A stretch of 64,000 bases of DNA from Dyadobacter fermentans (GCF_019924045.1 NZ_JAHXBN010000010.1:868001-932000), one strand, 5' to 3'. Positions 33,985 through 42,946 are shown, counted from the stretch's first letter. Program-made: numbers and translations. Notes: generated from the letters alone by a model not told the origin.

Positions 33985-34310
33985 AGGGAACGTGATTCGG
34001 TGGGGTAGCCGACATTTAATCTGGTTACAAAGAAAACGCTAACGGCATTGACATGCAACAATGTTTACTGAATGGGTAAAGAATATTCCATAACGTTGGG
34101 CGGCATGATTTTAATACGAAGGAAATGCGCAAACGGTTGCCCTGTGGTAACTTGTCACCGTCAGAGGTTTAGATTGCTTTTGGCTTTTTCCGGGAATTTG
34201 AAGAAGTGGTAAGGTGTCGATGCTTGTTGGTATTTGTTTTGTTAATTCATACATTGACCATATATTGTTCTGTGAACTATCGGTATTGACTTATTCAAAT
34301 TTTGAATTGT
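33985..34310. other. Divergent intergenic region without a gene
   Basis: About 326 bases between the DUF5723 gene and the ATP-grasp gene. I see no convincing reading frame, RNA gene or strong hairpin. The last 90 bases are AT-rich and must hold the ATP-grasp promoter; only a poor -7 match (TATATTGT, near 34261) is visible. Confidence 0.5.
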
Positions 34311-35741
34311 ATGAATTTTTCATTTTCTAATTATCAAATAGAAAATTTCTTCGATGAGATGTTTACTCCGGAGGGCGAAATACGTCAGGGCTATGAACAT
34401 TTAAAGAATAAATTTGAAAACCTGACGCACGAGGACCTTACCAACCGCCAGCTTGCCACCGAACGTGCGCTGCTGTCGATGGGCATTACATTTAATGTGT
34501 ATTCCGAAGGCGAGGGTACCGAACGCATCATGCCGATCGACATTATTCCCCGCGTACTTTCGAATGCGGAATGGGAGTGGCTGGAAAAAGGGCTGAAACA
34601 ACGCATCAAGGCATTGAACATGTTCATTGATGACGTTTACAATGAGCAGAATATATTGAACGATGGTGTAGTTCCCCGTGAACTGATCGAATCGAGCAAA
34701 TGCTTTCTCAAACCCTGCATCGGCTTGAAACCACCGAAAGGGATCTGGTGCCACATTACCGGTACCGACCTTATTAAAGGTGACGACGGCACATTTATGG
34801 TGCTGGAAGATAACTTGCGTTGCCCGTCCGGAGTTTCTTATATGCTGGAAAACAGGGAGTTGTCGAAACAGATATTCCCGGACGTGCTCGCTCGCACCGG
34901 TGTGCGGCCCGTATCCGACTACCCGACGCGCCTGCTGCAAATGCTGCAGCACCTGGCCGACCGTCCTAATCCGACTGTGGCCGTGCTTACCCCCGGTATT
35001 TACAACTCGGCCTATTTCGAGCACTCGTATCTGGCGCAGCAAATGGGCGTTGAGCTCGTGGATGCGCGCGACCTAGTGGTTTCGGATGGTTATGTCAAAA
35101 TGCGGACAACCAATGGTTTGCAGATCGTCGACGTGATCTACCGCCGGATCGACGACACCTTTATGGACCCGGAATCATTCCGCGAGGACTCGCTGATCGG
35201 CATTCCAGGCATATTTGAGGTATATAAAAAGGGACGTGTGGCATTGGCCAATGCGCCGGGAACGGGCGTAGCCGATGACAAGGTGGTGTATGCCTATGTG
35301 CCGCGCATTATCAAGTACTATCTCGGCGAAGAAGCGATCATTCCCAATGTGAAGACCTACATCTGCGGCGAAGAGGATGATATGAACTATGTTCTTGAGA
35401 ATATCTCACAATTGGTTGTAAAAGAAGCTAATGAGGCTGGTGGTTACGGAATGCTCATCGGGCCTAAGGCCACGGAAGAAGAGCACGAGCTCTTTCGCCA
35501 GAAAATAAAGGACAATCCGCGGAATTATATTGCCCAACCAACGATTTCACTATCAAGAGTGCCTTGTATGGTTGATGGACACGCCGAAGGACGACACGTT
35601 GACCTCCGGCCTTACATATTATATGGCGACGATATTAACGTAATTCCCGGCGGGCTCACCCGCGTGGCATTGCGCAAAGGATCGCTTGTGGTGAACTCGT
35701 CGCAGGGTGGTGGCGGAAAAGACACCTGGGTATTGTATTAA
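34311..35741 (+). CDS. Circularly permuted type 2 ATP-grasp protein
   Basis: A 476-residue cytoplasmic protein of the circularly permuted ATP-grasp family (COG2308 type). Signatures include FDEMFTPEGEIRQGYEHL at the start, RIMPIDIIPRVLSNAEWEWL, ADDGTFMVLEDNLRCPSGVS-like GDDGTFMVLEDNLRCPSG, and the C-terminal NSSQGGGGKDTWVL. ATP-grasp enzymes of this type are thought to form amide bonds, perhaps adding amino acids to a peptide. An ATG at 34311 is preferred over the TTG at 34302. The esterase gene follows 113 bases on. The alpha-E (DUF403) gene that usually accompanies the family is absent here. Confidence 0.87.
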   Translation: MNFSFSNYQIENFFDEMFTPEGEIRQGYEHLKNKFENLTHEDLTNRQLATERALLSMGITFNVYSEGEGTERIMPIDIIPRVLSNAEWEWLEKGLKQRIKALNMFIDDVYNEQNILNDGVVPRELIESSKCFLKPCIGLKPPKGIWCHITGTDLIKGDDGTFMVLEDNLRCPSGVSYMLENRELSKQIFPDVLARTGVRPVSDYPTRLLQMLQHLADRPNPTVAVLTPGIYNSAYFEHSYLAQQMGVELVDARDLVVSDGYVKMRTTNGLQIVDVIYRRIDDTFMDPESFREDSLIGIPGIFEVYKKGRVALANAPGTGVADDKVVYAYVPRIIKYYLGEEAIIPNVKTYICGEEDDMNYVLENISQLVVKEANEAGGYGMLIGPKATEEEHELFRQKIKDNPRNYIAQPTISLSRVPCMVDGHAEGRHVDLRPYILYGDDINVIPGGLTRVALRKGSLVVNSSQGGGGKDTWVLY

Positions 35742-35854
35742 GTTATCATTAACAGTTACTGGCAGTCTGTTCATGATAACGGTTTATGTGTTTTTAGATA
35801 AACCTTGTTTGAACTGCCTGAATTAGAATAGTCAGTAACTTAAATGATTCAACA

Positions 35855-36586
35855 ATGCAACGCCATATAACCGGATGGTTCAGTCCGGCGCTTAACAAAG
35901 AAATGGAAATTGCCGTTTACGGACATTACGGAGTTGCTCTTCTGATGATCCCCACCGCGGCATCCGATTACCTGGAATACGAACGGAGCGGGCTGATCGA
36001 CGCTATTGAGCCTTATATCTATTCCGGGAAGGTGAAAGTTTATTGTATCAACAGCATCAATGCGGAAAGCTGGCTGAATCCCTATATGCATGGCTACGAC
36101 AAGGCAGTGCGGCATCAGGCATTCAACGATTATGTGATCAAGGAAGTGGTGCCGTTTATTAAGGAAGATTCCAGCCCGACGAATGAAATCATTGCCGCCG
36201 GCGCTTCGTTTGGAGCATTGCACGCAGCCAACCTGTTTTTCAAACACCCCGATTACATTCACGGGGTGATTGCGATGAGCGGCTGTTACGACCTGAGCGT
36301 GTATACCGACGGCTATTATGATGATAATGTGTATTTCAACTCGCCGGTACATTACCTGCAGAATCTGAAAGCCGAGTGGCACCTGCAAATGTACCGCGAC
36401 AGCCGCCATATTCACTTCGTCACGGGTTCGGGCGCGTACGAGGTGCCGGATTATTCGAGGCATATTTCGTCCATTCTGGCGGCAAAGAATGTGCCGCACG
36501 AACTGGATATTTGGGGAAGCGACATTCCCCATGAATGGTGGGCCTGGAAGAAAATGCTGCCTTATTACCTCGAAACGAGATTTTGA
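35855..36586 (+). CDS. Esterase family alpha/beta hydrolase
   Basis: A 243-residue alpha/beta hydrolase of the putative esterase/DUF3089-like type. The nucleophile elbow is GASFGALHAANL (Ser near residue 122), and a C-terminal His in DIPHEWWAWKKML completes the triad. The N-terminus (GWFSPALNKEMEIAVYGHYG) is a beta-sheet with no signal peptide. It follows the ATP-grasp gene on the same strand and ends with a strong terminator. By context it may hydrolyse the product of the ATP-grasp pathway, which is inference. Confidence 0.82.
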   Translation: MQRHITGWFSPALNKEMEIAVYGHYGVALLMIPTAASDYLEYERSGLIDAIEPYIYSGKVKVYCINSINAESWLNPYMHGYDKAVRHQAFNDYVIKEVVPFIKEDSSPTNEIIAAGASFGALHAANLFFKHPDYIHGVIAMSGCYDLSVYTDGYYDDNVYFNSPVHYLQNLKAEWHLQMYRDSRHIHFVTGSGAYEVPDYSRHISSILAAKNVPHELDIWGSDIPHEWWAWKKMLPYYLETRF

Positions 36587-36594
36587 TACTGTTT

Positions 36595-36642
36595 AAAAAG
36601 CGAAAGCCCTGGAATGATTACATTCCAGGGCTTTCGCTTTTT
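36595..36642. terminator. Perfect 22-bp bidirectional terminator
   Basis: Arms 36595-36616 and 36621-36642 are perfect reverse complements around the 4-base loop atta. A/T runs flank both sides (aaaaag / cttttt), and the site lies between the convergent esterase and pheS stop codons, so it can end both transcripts. Confidence 0.95.
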
Positions 36643-36658
36643 CTTTAAATATTATTGA

Positions 36659-37699
36659 TTAAGCTCCTTCGAACTGGCGGAGGAACCTTACATCGTTTTC
36701 TGTAAACAAACGAAGGTCGTTGATGCCGTACCGGAGCATGGTAATCCTTTCAATACCCATTCCGAATGCAAACCCTGTATATTCCTCGCTGTCGATCCCG
36801 CAGTTTTCCAAAACGTTCGGGTCCACCATCCCTGATCCCGCGATTTCAACCCAGCCGGTATGCTTGCAAACATTGCAGCCTTTTCCCTTACATATAAAGC
36901 AGGAAACATCAATTTCCGCGCTTGGTTCCGTGAATGGGAAGTAGGAAGGGCGCAGGCGGATTGTAGAATCCTTACCGAACATCTCCTTGGCGAAGTGGTA
37001 TAATGTATCTTTCAGGTCTTTGAAGCTCACATTTTTATCCACATAGAGACCTTCTACCTGGTGGAAAACGCAATGCGCACGGGCCGAGATAGCCTCGTTC
37101 CGGAATACGCGGCCCGGCATAATGGAGCGGATCGGTGGCTTCTGACGTTCCATCAGGCGTATCTGTACATTGGATGTGTGCGTACGCAGGAGAACGTCGT
37201 CCTTCACATCGCCTTCGCTTTTGGAAATAAAGAAGGTATCCTGCATTTCACGTGCCGGGTGGTTATCGGCAAAGTTCAATGCGCTGAAGTTGTACCAATC
37301 CTTCTCGATTTCCGGCCCGTACGAGACATTGAAGCCCATGCGTTCGAAAATCTCGATGATCCGCCGGCGAACGATAGTTAGCGGGTGGAGGCTTCCCTGC
37401 AGATTGGGTGTTACGGGCAAGGTCAGGTCGATCAGCATTTCAGGATTGCTGTCTGCCGAATTTTCCAGCGCCGTCTGAAAATCCTGAAAACGTGTTTGGG
37501 CCAGGTTTTTGAGCGTATTCAATTCCTGCCCGACAGCCCGGCGGTCTTCCTGCGGAATATTTTTAAGGTTATCAAAAAGCTCGGTTACCGCTCCTTTTTT
37601 ACTGATATATTTCAACCTGAAAGCTTCCAGCTGCTCTTTGGTGCTCACTGTTGCCTGTTCAATTTCAGAAACTAACTCTTTTACCCGCTCGGTAATCAT
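36659..37699 (-). CDS. pheS: Phenylalanine-tRNA ligase alpha subunit
   Basis: A 346-residue class II aminoacyl-tRNA synthetase subunit: N-terminal coiled-coil (residues 1-90), LTLPVTPNLQGSLHPLTIV, motif 2 around VFRNEAISARAHCVFHQVEG, and motif 3 with FGMGIERITMLRYGINDLR near the end. An insertion with four cysteines (CFICKGKGCNVCKHTGWVE) is a known variant in this phylum, probably zinc-binding. It charges tRNA-Phe as a tetramer with PheT, which is not in the window. Confidence 0.97.
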   Translation of the reverse strand: MITERVKELVSEIEQATVSTKEQLEAFRLKYISKKGAVTELFDNLKNIPQEDRRAVGQELNTLKNLAQTRFQDFQTALENSADSNPEMLIDLTLPVTPNLQGSLHPLTIVRRRIIEIFERMGFNVSYGPEIEKDWYNFSALNFADNHPAREMQDTFFISKSEGDVKDDVLLRTHTSNVQIRLMERQKPPIRSIMPGRVFRNEAISARAHCVFHQVEGLYVDKNVSFKDLKDTLYHFAKEMFGKDSTIRLRPSYFPFTEPSAEIDVSCFICKGKGCNVCKHTGWVEIAGSGMVDPNVLENCGIDSEEYTGFAFGMGIERITMLRYGINDLRLFTENDVRFLRQFEGA

Positions 37700-37814
37700 A
37701 AAAGCTTGTTGTTATTGGTGACTTACACCGCGTCTATTGCGGCACGAGGCTCTTTTTGAGGGCCCCGAAATTCCTGCAAAGATAACGAAAGTTAGCTCGC
37801 AGGCGGAAGTGAAA

Positions 37815-37995
37815 TGACGTAGTTACGTTTATTGGGTTGGTTTATTGGAAAAATCCATGTTTTTGAGACTACGTAAAATTACGCATTTAACTAAGTTTGC
37901 TTACGTCATTTTACATATTACCTAATTATTAAATGATTGATTATCAATAATTTGAATTGTGATGCGTACTTTTACGTATTTTCTGAACACTACGC
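37815..37995 (+). promoter_or_regulatory. Cluster of TACGT motifs upstream of the LytTR gene
   Basis: In this AT-rich region (the gap 37700-38045 holds no other gene) at least six TTACGT/TACGT-type elements occur: near 37815 (tgacgt), 37823 (ttacgt), 37870-37876 (tacgtaa), 37879 (ttacgc), 37901 (ttacgt), 37972 (ttacgt) and 37991 (tacgc). They lie on both strands at spacings of about 8-70 bases. LytTR domains bind short direct repeats, so these are candidate operator sites for autoregulation. The assignment is inference. Confidence 0.45.
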
Positions 37996-38045
37996 GATGT
38001 GCTAATTTTGAAACAAGAAATCACAACAATATTAGCGTAGTTACC

Positions 38046-38447
38046 ATGAAAAATTTTCCCAGCTTTACTCGCCCCAACCTGTCAGACAGATCTTACAACG
38101 ACAGCCGCTCTTATATTTCGGTTCAATCGATGGGTAGAACGATCTTTTTGACGCCCGACGTAATCACCTTCCTGGAGGGTGAAGGAAACTACACATTTAT
38201 ATATACGAACAACGGGAAGAAATATCTGGTTTCGAAGACTTTGAAATCTCTTGCAGAGCAGTTGAGCGCTAAGTTCCTTCGCGTTCACAAATCATATCTT
38301 GTAAATGCCGACTACGTCGTAGAGCGTCTCGAAGACGATCGTATGCTGAAACTCTCATGCGGTAAAGAGGTAGTCGTATCGCGCCGGAAAATCAAAGAGG
38401 TATCTGGTCTTCTGGATCACACCAACCTCATTCGCATTAGCGCATAA
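38046..38447 (+). CDS. Stand-alone LytTR DNA-binding protein
   Basis: A 133-residue protein consisting almost entirely of a LytTR domain: GRTIFLTPDVITFLEGEGNY, the KTLKSLAEQL helix and LRVHKSYLVNADYVVERLED, with the RKIKEVSGLL end. There is no receiver domain, so it is not an ordinary response regulator. Upstream in-frame codons from 37959 look non-coding, so the ATG at 38046 is chosen. It probably regulates its own gene through the TACGT cluster upstream; other targets are unknown. A terminator follows. Confidence 0.85.
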   Translation: MKNFPSFTRPNLSDRSYNDSRSYISVQSMGRTIFLTPDVITFLEGEGNYTFIYTNNGKKYLVSKTLKSLAEQLSAKFLRVHKSYLVNADYVVERLEDDRMLKLSCGKEVVVSRRKIKEVSGLLDHTNLIRISA

Positions 38448-38489
38448 AGACATTTTGGTGAATTAAATTAGTGGGTTATTCATAAAAAC

Positions 38490-38528
38490 AGCAGCCATCG
38501 CTCGATCGAAGGCTGCTCGTTTTGTTTA
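38490..38528 (+). terminator. Terminator after the LytTR gene
   Basis: A seven-base stem agcagcc/ggctgct with a further tcg/cga pairing inside and a T-rich tail (cgttttgttt), 43 bases past the stop. Confidence 0.7.
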
Positions 38529-38543
38529 GGGGCGGCGAAACCG

Positions 38544-38687
38544 AATTTTGAATGATTAAATGAATGATTGATTGAAGAATAAAAGTCAGGTATAGTCTAA
38601 GGTCAGATGTTGTTTTTCTGGCAATTCATGACCACTTCGACTCAATGACAATTATTCGGTCATTCAATCATTCAGTCATTCAAAATT
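38544..38687. repeat. Long-range inverted repeat of gaatgatt units
   Basis: Left arm 38544-38577 (aattttgaatgattaaatg...) and right arm 38660-38687 (...cagtcattcaaaatt) are imperfect reverse complements about 80 bases apart; each arm is built of short GAATGA/TCATTC units. The right arm overlaps the stop codon of the outer-membrane barrel gene at 38686. It looks like an extragenic repeat rather than a simple terminator. Confidence 0.55.
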
Positions 38688-39402
38688 AGAATAACTTCAA
38701 CCCGAGCGTCACCTGCCACGAGCTTACCTTCTGTTTCAACGAGGCGCCGCCGTTAACAGGTTGGCCGCTCACCTGAAATGAGGCCAGGTTAGTGAAAGAA
38801 CCTTCTTTTCTTACGTCCAGACTAAAATTGCCCAAATCCAGGCCTGCTCCAAGTTGGTAGCCGAACGTGGCTTCGGACATAGCATTGTTCAAATCAGATG
38901 TGTAATATTTGAATGCGTCGCGCAGGCGCTGGTTGTCGCCGATCCGAAAGGAAGTAACCGGCCCCGCGAGAATGCGGAATGGACCGCCCTTCAAACCGAT
39001 CAACAATGGCACGTCGATATTGCTGTATTTTACATTGATCGTTTTTTCAACCGGTGTTTCCTGATCATTCTGGATTATTTTGAACGAACCTCCCTTCGTC
39101 GAGACGAGTACTTCGGGCTGGATGAATATCGTTTTGCCGAAGCGCATCCAGATCCCACCTACGGCACCGGTCCTTGTGTTGAAACTTTCTTTCAGGTTAT
39201 CCCGAACCTCTTTACCGTCATATCCGAGATATGGATTTCCATTATCATCGTAACGTGTTGTGAAAACGTCGCCCATCGTAAGCCGCGACAAGTTCACCCC
39301 TCCTTTGATACCAAACGCAAAACCTTTCTTCTGGGCCTGCACATTTGAGAATGCGAAAATGCAGAGCAAACAGGCACAGGCCATTTTTGTCAGGATGTTC
39401 AT
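38686..39402 (-). CDS. Outer-membrane beta-barrel protein, PorT-like
   Basis: A 238-residue protein with a signal peptide (MACACLLCIFAFSNVQAQ) and eight-strand type barrel pattern: FGIKGGVNLSRLTMGD, TGAVGGIWMRFGKTIFIQPE, VSTKGGSF, VKYSNIDVPLLIGLKGG, FRILAGPVTSFRIGDN and an aromatic VTLGLKLF end. It matches the outer-membrane protein beta-barrel (PorT) family of Bacteroidota, whose members are common and mostly uncharacterised; it is not by itself evidence of the T9SS PorT protein. Confidence 0.82.
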   Translation of the reverse strand: MNILTKMACACLLCIFAFSNVQAQKKGFAFGIKGGVNLSRLTMGDVFTTRYDDNGNPYLGYDGKEVRDNLKESFNTRTGAVGGIWMRFGKTIFIQPEVLVSTKGGSFKIIQNDQETPVEKTINVKYSNIDVPLLIGLKGGPFRILAGPVTSFRIGDNQRLRDAFKYYTSDLNNAMSEATFGYQLGAGLDLGNFSLDVRKEGSFTNLASFQVSGQPVNGGASLKQKVSSWQVTLGLKLF

Positions 39403-39567
39403 GGATAATATGATTTTTTAAGTAAAACAGGTTAATAACGCCAATTTGCAAAAAACTATACCTATCCTACATTTTTTTTGATTTTATGGCCAAAACATGC
39501 AAAAATTGGATTAATATCGTCGGAATTACGTTAGTCACCAAGGGGATATAAATTAGACTATTCTATT

Positions 39568-40941
39568 ATGGCCAAAGCCAAGACGGCATATTTTTGTCAG
39601 GAATGTGGGTATAATTCGCCAAAATGGGTGGGCCGATGTCCGTCGTGCGGTGAATGGAATACTTTCGTTCAGGAAGTTATTGAAAAGGAGGACAAAAAAA
39701 CAGCGGTTTCCTGGAAATCGGTGAACCTGGCCAGCCGTCCTCGGGCGATTGCTGAAATTGTCTACGAAAATGAACCACGCATCCGCACATTCGACGAGGA
39801 GCTAAACCGCGTACTTGGCGGAGGTATCGTACCGGGCTCGCTGGTGCTGATCGGCGGCGAACCGGGAATCGGGAAGTCGACATTAATGCTGCAAATCGCA
39901 TTGACACTTTCCAATAAAAAAGTGTTATATGTTTCTGGCGAGGAGTCCGAAGCGCAAATCAAGATGCGGGCGGAGCGGATGACGGCCCAAAGTGATAACT
40001 GCTTTATTCTTACAGACACTCAAACGCAGAATATTTTCAGGCAAATAGAGGACTTTCAGCCGGAGATCCTGATTGTTGACTCGATACAGACGATGCAATC
40101 GACTTATATCGAGTCGGGCGCGGGTAGCGTGTCGCAGGTGCGCGAGTGTACGGCGGAATTTATGAAGTATGCCAAGGAAATGGGCGTCCCGGTGTTCCTG
40201 ATCGGGCACATTACGAAAGACGGTTCGCTTGCAGGGCCCAAAGTGCTGGAACATATGGTGGATACCGTCCTGCAATTCGAAGGGGACCGCCACAATACAT
40301 ACCGCATATTGCGGACGATGAAGAACCGTTTCGGAAGCACTTCTGAACTGGGCATTTACGAAATGCAGGGAAGCGGCCTCCGGCAGGTGAGCAACCCCTC
40401 GGAAATCCTTATTTCGCAGCGCGATGAGCCGGTCAGCGGTATCGCGATTGGCTCGATGATGGAGGGAAATCGCCCGTTGCTTGTGGAAATCCAGTCGCTG
40501 GTAAGTGTGGCAACCTATGGCACGCCACAGCGGAGCAGCACAGGGTTCGATGCGAAGCGGTTGCAGATGCTGCTGGCCGTGCTCGAAAAACGGGGCGGTT
40601 TCAGGCTTGGCGTGCAGGATGTGTTTTTGAATGTCGCCGGCGGCTTAAAAGTCGAGGACCCCGCGATTGACCTCGCGGTGATAGCTTCGCTGGTGTCTTC
40701 TTATGAGGATAAATTCATTCCGCCATCGGTATGTTTTGCAGCGGAAGTGGGTTTGGGTGGCGAAGTACGCGCGGTGAATCGCATTGAGAGCCGTGTTTCC
40801 GAAGCGGAAAAACTCGGCTTCAAGAAAATTTATATCTCAAAATACAACAGTAAAGGACTGGATTTAAAACGAGGGAAGATCGAAGTGATTCCGGTAGCGC
40901 ATTTGGATGAGCTTTTTATGTCGCTTTTTTTGAATCAATAG
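39568..40941 (+). CDS. radA: DNA repair protein RadA
   Basis: A 457-residue protein with the classical RadA layout: N-terminal zinc finger CQECGYNSPKWVGRCPSC, a RecA-like ATPase with Walker A GGEPGIGKST near residue 92 and Walker B LIVDSIQTM, the RadA motif KNRFGST near 251, and a C-terminal Lon-like domain (LGGEVRAVNRIESRVSEAEK). It helps branch migration during recombinational repair. It appears complete and stands alone. Confidence 0.96.
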   Translation: MAKAKTAYFCQECGYNSPKWVGRCPSCGEWNTFVQEVIEKEDKKTAVSWKSVNLASRPRAIAEIVYENEPRIRTFDEELNRVLGGGIVPGSLVLIGGEPGIGKSTLMLQIALTLSNKKVLYVSGEESEAQIKMRAERMTAQSDNCFILTDTQTQNIFRQIEDFQPEILIVDSIQTMQSTYIESGAGSVSQVRECTAEFMKYAKEMGVPVFLIGHITKDGSLAGPKVLEHMVDTVLQFEGDRHNTYRILRTMKNRFGSTSELGIYEMQGSGLRQVSNPSEILISQRDEPVSGIAIGSMMEGNRPLLVEIQSLVSVATYGTPQRSSTGFDAKRLQMLLAVLEKRGGFRLGVQDVFLNVAGGLKVEDPAIDLAVIASLVSSYEDKFIPPSVCFAAEVGLGGEVRAVNRIESRVSEAEKLGFKKIYISKYNSKGLDLKRGKIEVIPVAHLDELFMSLFLNQ

Positions 40942-40976
40942 CCTGGTTTACAGCTATTAATGGTGGCTAAAATGCA

Positions 40977-41891
40977 TTAACGCATTTTGGAATGCTTCAC
41001 TAAATAAGCGAGCAGTACGGGGTCGAAACCCTTGGCAATATCCGCTTCGATGAAGTCGATCTTGTATTGCCCGCATTTCAGCTTCAACTTTTGATAAAAA
41101 TCGCCGACAAATTGCTGGTACGATTCGCGCACCTGCTCGGGCTGTACTTTGATCTTTTCACCGGTTTCGAGGTCTACAAATTCGTAAGGCCGGTTTTCGA
41201 ATGCGAAATTCTCTTCGGTTTTACGGTCGGTGACGTGGAAGAGCAGTACTTCGTGCAGGTTATGCCGTAAATGCTGCAATGCTGAGAAAATTTTGTCCGC
41301 TTCCTCGATATTATCGAACATATCACTGAAAATAACCACCAGCGAGCGCTTATGGATCTTTTCGGCGATCTGATGCAGCACGTCGGCCACCGAAGTTTTC
41401 AGCAGCGGACGATTAGCTTGTAGCTGCTGTTCCAGTTCGAGCATGATCTTGTGTACATGCGAGGGCGTAGACTTTACAGCGGTTTGTACTTCAATTTGTT
41501 CCGAGAAAGTGCACAGGCTCACGGCGTCTTTTTGCCGTTGCAGCAAATAGGTAAGGCTCGCCGCAGCCATGACGCTGAACGTCATTTTGCCGAAATTGTC
41601 CTCCGGATAATACATCGAAGACGACGTATCCAGCAGAATATGGCATCGGAGGTTAGTTTCTTCCTCGTAGCGTTTGACATATAGCCGGTCGGTTTTGGCA
41701 AAAACCTTCCAATCGATATTCCGTGTGGATTCGCCTGTATTGTAAAGCTGATGTTCGGCAAACTCGACTGAGAAGCCGTGAAAAGGGGATTTGTGAAGAC
41801 CGGTGATGAAACCTTCTACCAACTGTTTTGCAAGAAATTCCAGATTCCCGAATTCTCTGACTTTGGCCAGATCCAGTTGGCGGACACTCAT
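40977..41891 (-). CDS. DUF58 domain protein (vWA-like)
   Basis: A 304-residue protein. DUF58 is recognised from the N-terminal LEFLAKQLVEGFITGLHKSP, YNTGESTRNIDWKVFAKTDR, and YVKRYEEETNLRCHILLD. A vWA-type MIDAS appears as LLDTSSSMYYPED, and VVIFSDMFDN follows. Members often sit next to a MoxR ATPase and work with it in assembling other complexes; no MoxR gene is adjacent here, only RlpA at 41906-42358. The role is unknown. Confidence 0.85.
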   Translation of the reverse strand: MSVRQLDLAKVREFGNLEFLAKQLVEGFITGLHKSPFHGFSVEFAEHQLYNTGESTRNIDWKVFAKTDRLYVKRYEEETNLRCHILLDTSSSMYYPEDNFGKMTFSVMAAASLTYLLQRQKDAVSLCTFSEQIEVQTAVKSTPSHVHKIMLELEQQLQANRPLLKTSVADVLHQIAEKIHKRSLVVIFSDMFDNIEEADKIFSALQHLRHNLHEVLLFHVTDRKTEENFAFENRPYEFVDLETGEKIKVQPEQVRESYQQFVGDFYQKLKLKCGQYKIDFIEADIAKGFDPVLLAYLVKHSKMR

Positions 41892-41905
41892 GTTAGCATC
41901 AGGGC

Positions 41906-42358
41906 TTACTTACTTCTCATCGAAATGACTTTGCCCGATTTCGGGTCGATTTCTTCGTTGGGGGATAAAAGTACCATTCCTTCCATTCCAACAACCCTTA
42001 CCGAAACATTGGCGACGCCTTTGGCGAGGATGCCCAGCAGACGCGCTGCTTCTTTGCTGAGGTCAATCACACGGTGTCTTGAAAACGGACCACGGTCGTT
42101 GACTCTCACAATCACTTTTTCATCATTATCCAGATTCGTCACTTCGAGCATGGTATTGAGCGGATAGCTCCGATGGGCGGCCAGCAGTTCACTGCTTTTG
42201 TGTACTTCCCCGAATGAGGTTTTCCTGCCGTGGAAGCGCGCCGAGTAGTAGGAGGCGGCCCCGGTTTCCGTTTTGCCGAGTTTTACCTGAGCCATGGCTT
42301 CCGGTAACAGCGCGACAAACGCTAACATGGTGAGAATCAGAATCCGACGATAAGTCAT
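41906..42358 (-). CDS. RlpA-like septal ring lytic transglycosylase
   Basis: A 150-residue protein with a signal peptide (ILILTMLAFVALLPEAMAQ) and a double-psi beta-barrel: GAASYYSARFHGRKTSFGE, NTMLEVTNLDNDEKVIVRVN, NDRGPFSRHRVIDLSKEAAR. RlpA cleaves glycan strands lacking stem peptides in the periplasm. The usual SPOR domain is missing, so this is a short version. The DUF58 gene starts 14 bases further on and may be co-transcribed. Confidence 0.9.
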   Translation of the reverse strand: MTYRRILILTMLAFVALLPEAMAQVKLGKTETGAASYYSARFHGRKTSFGEVHKSSELLAAHRSYPLNTMLEVTNLDNDEKVIVRVNDRGPFSRHRVIDLSKEAARLLGILAKGVANVSVRVVGMEGMVLLSPNEEIDPKSGKVISMRSK

Positions 42359-42564
42359 TTTTCTGGATTTAAGTGAAACATAATAAGGTAAAAGTCCCTT
42401 ATCTCATATCTTCCTTTGGTGTTTCAGGTCAATTTTAAAACCCACGAATTTCAAAACTAGTGAAAAGATCTAAACAAACCAGCAAAAATTGCAGTTAATT
42501 TCAACGCGGTGGTCGACGGTGCTTGTAACTCCCAACTAACAAAATGCTAATATGTTCCGGTTTT

Positions 42565-42593
42565 TTTGGAAGCAGCAATAAACTTTATATTTT
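42565..42593 (+). promoter_or_regulatory. Predicted promoter of the DUF3276 gene
   Basis: TTTG at 42565-42568, 17 bases, then TATATTTT at 42586-42593, which is a one-mismatch TAnnTTTG. Transcription would begin near 42600; this makes the TTG at 42599 an unlikely start and supports the GTG at 42626. Confidence 0.5.
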
Positions 42594-42625
42594 AGCGTTT
42601 GGAAACCTATTTAAAACTAAACATA

Positions 42626-42946
42626 GTGGAAGACAGAGAGCAAATCTACTCCAAAAGGGTCAGGGCGGGAAAAAGGACTTACTTCTTCGATGTTCGCTCA
42701 ACGCGATCTAACGATTACTATCTTACCATCACAGAAAGCCGCCGCCACCCTCAGGGAGACGGATTTACGTACGAAAAGCACAAGATGTTTTTGTACAAGG
42801 AGGACTTCGACAAGTTCGTGGAGGCATTGAAAGAAGCGGTGGATCACGTGAAGACAGAATTGATGCCAGAGGTTGACTTCTCGCAATTCGAATCCAAAGG
42901 AGACGAGGTAGACGTAGTAGGGGAGTCGGACCTTAAGTGGGATTAG
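42626..42946 (+). CDS. DUF3276/PUR-alpha-like protein
   Basis: A 106-residue cytoplasmic protein from the GTG at 42626, chosen because the predicted promoter begins after the TTG at 42599 and because the standard family N-terminus is EDREQIYSKRVRAGKRTYFF. The pattern SNDYYLTITESRR and YEKHKMFLYKEDFDKFVEAL marks DUF3276, related to PUR-domain nucleic-acid-binding proteins; the acidic tail (KGDEVDVVGESDLKW) is usual. In this phylum it is thought to bind DNA or RNA, with no known target. Confidence 0.9.
   Translation: MEDREQIYSKRVRAGKRTYFFDVRSTRSNDYYLTITESRRHPQGDGFTYEKHKMFLYKEDFDKFVEALKEAVDHVKTELMPEVDFSQFESKGDEVDVVGESDLKWD

Noticed and set aside
34401..35042. 213-codon frame opposite the ATP-grasp gene
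   Set aside because: Antisense shadow caused by codon bias; the plus-strand family signatures are unambiguous.
37959..38045. N-terminal extension of the LytTR protein from a GTG at 37959
   Set aside because: The 29 extra codons contain the TACGT motifs and have non-coding character; the ATG at 38046 gives the standard protein.
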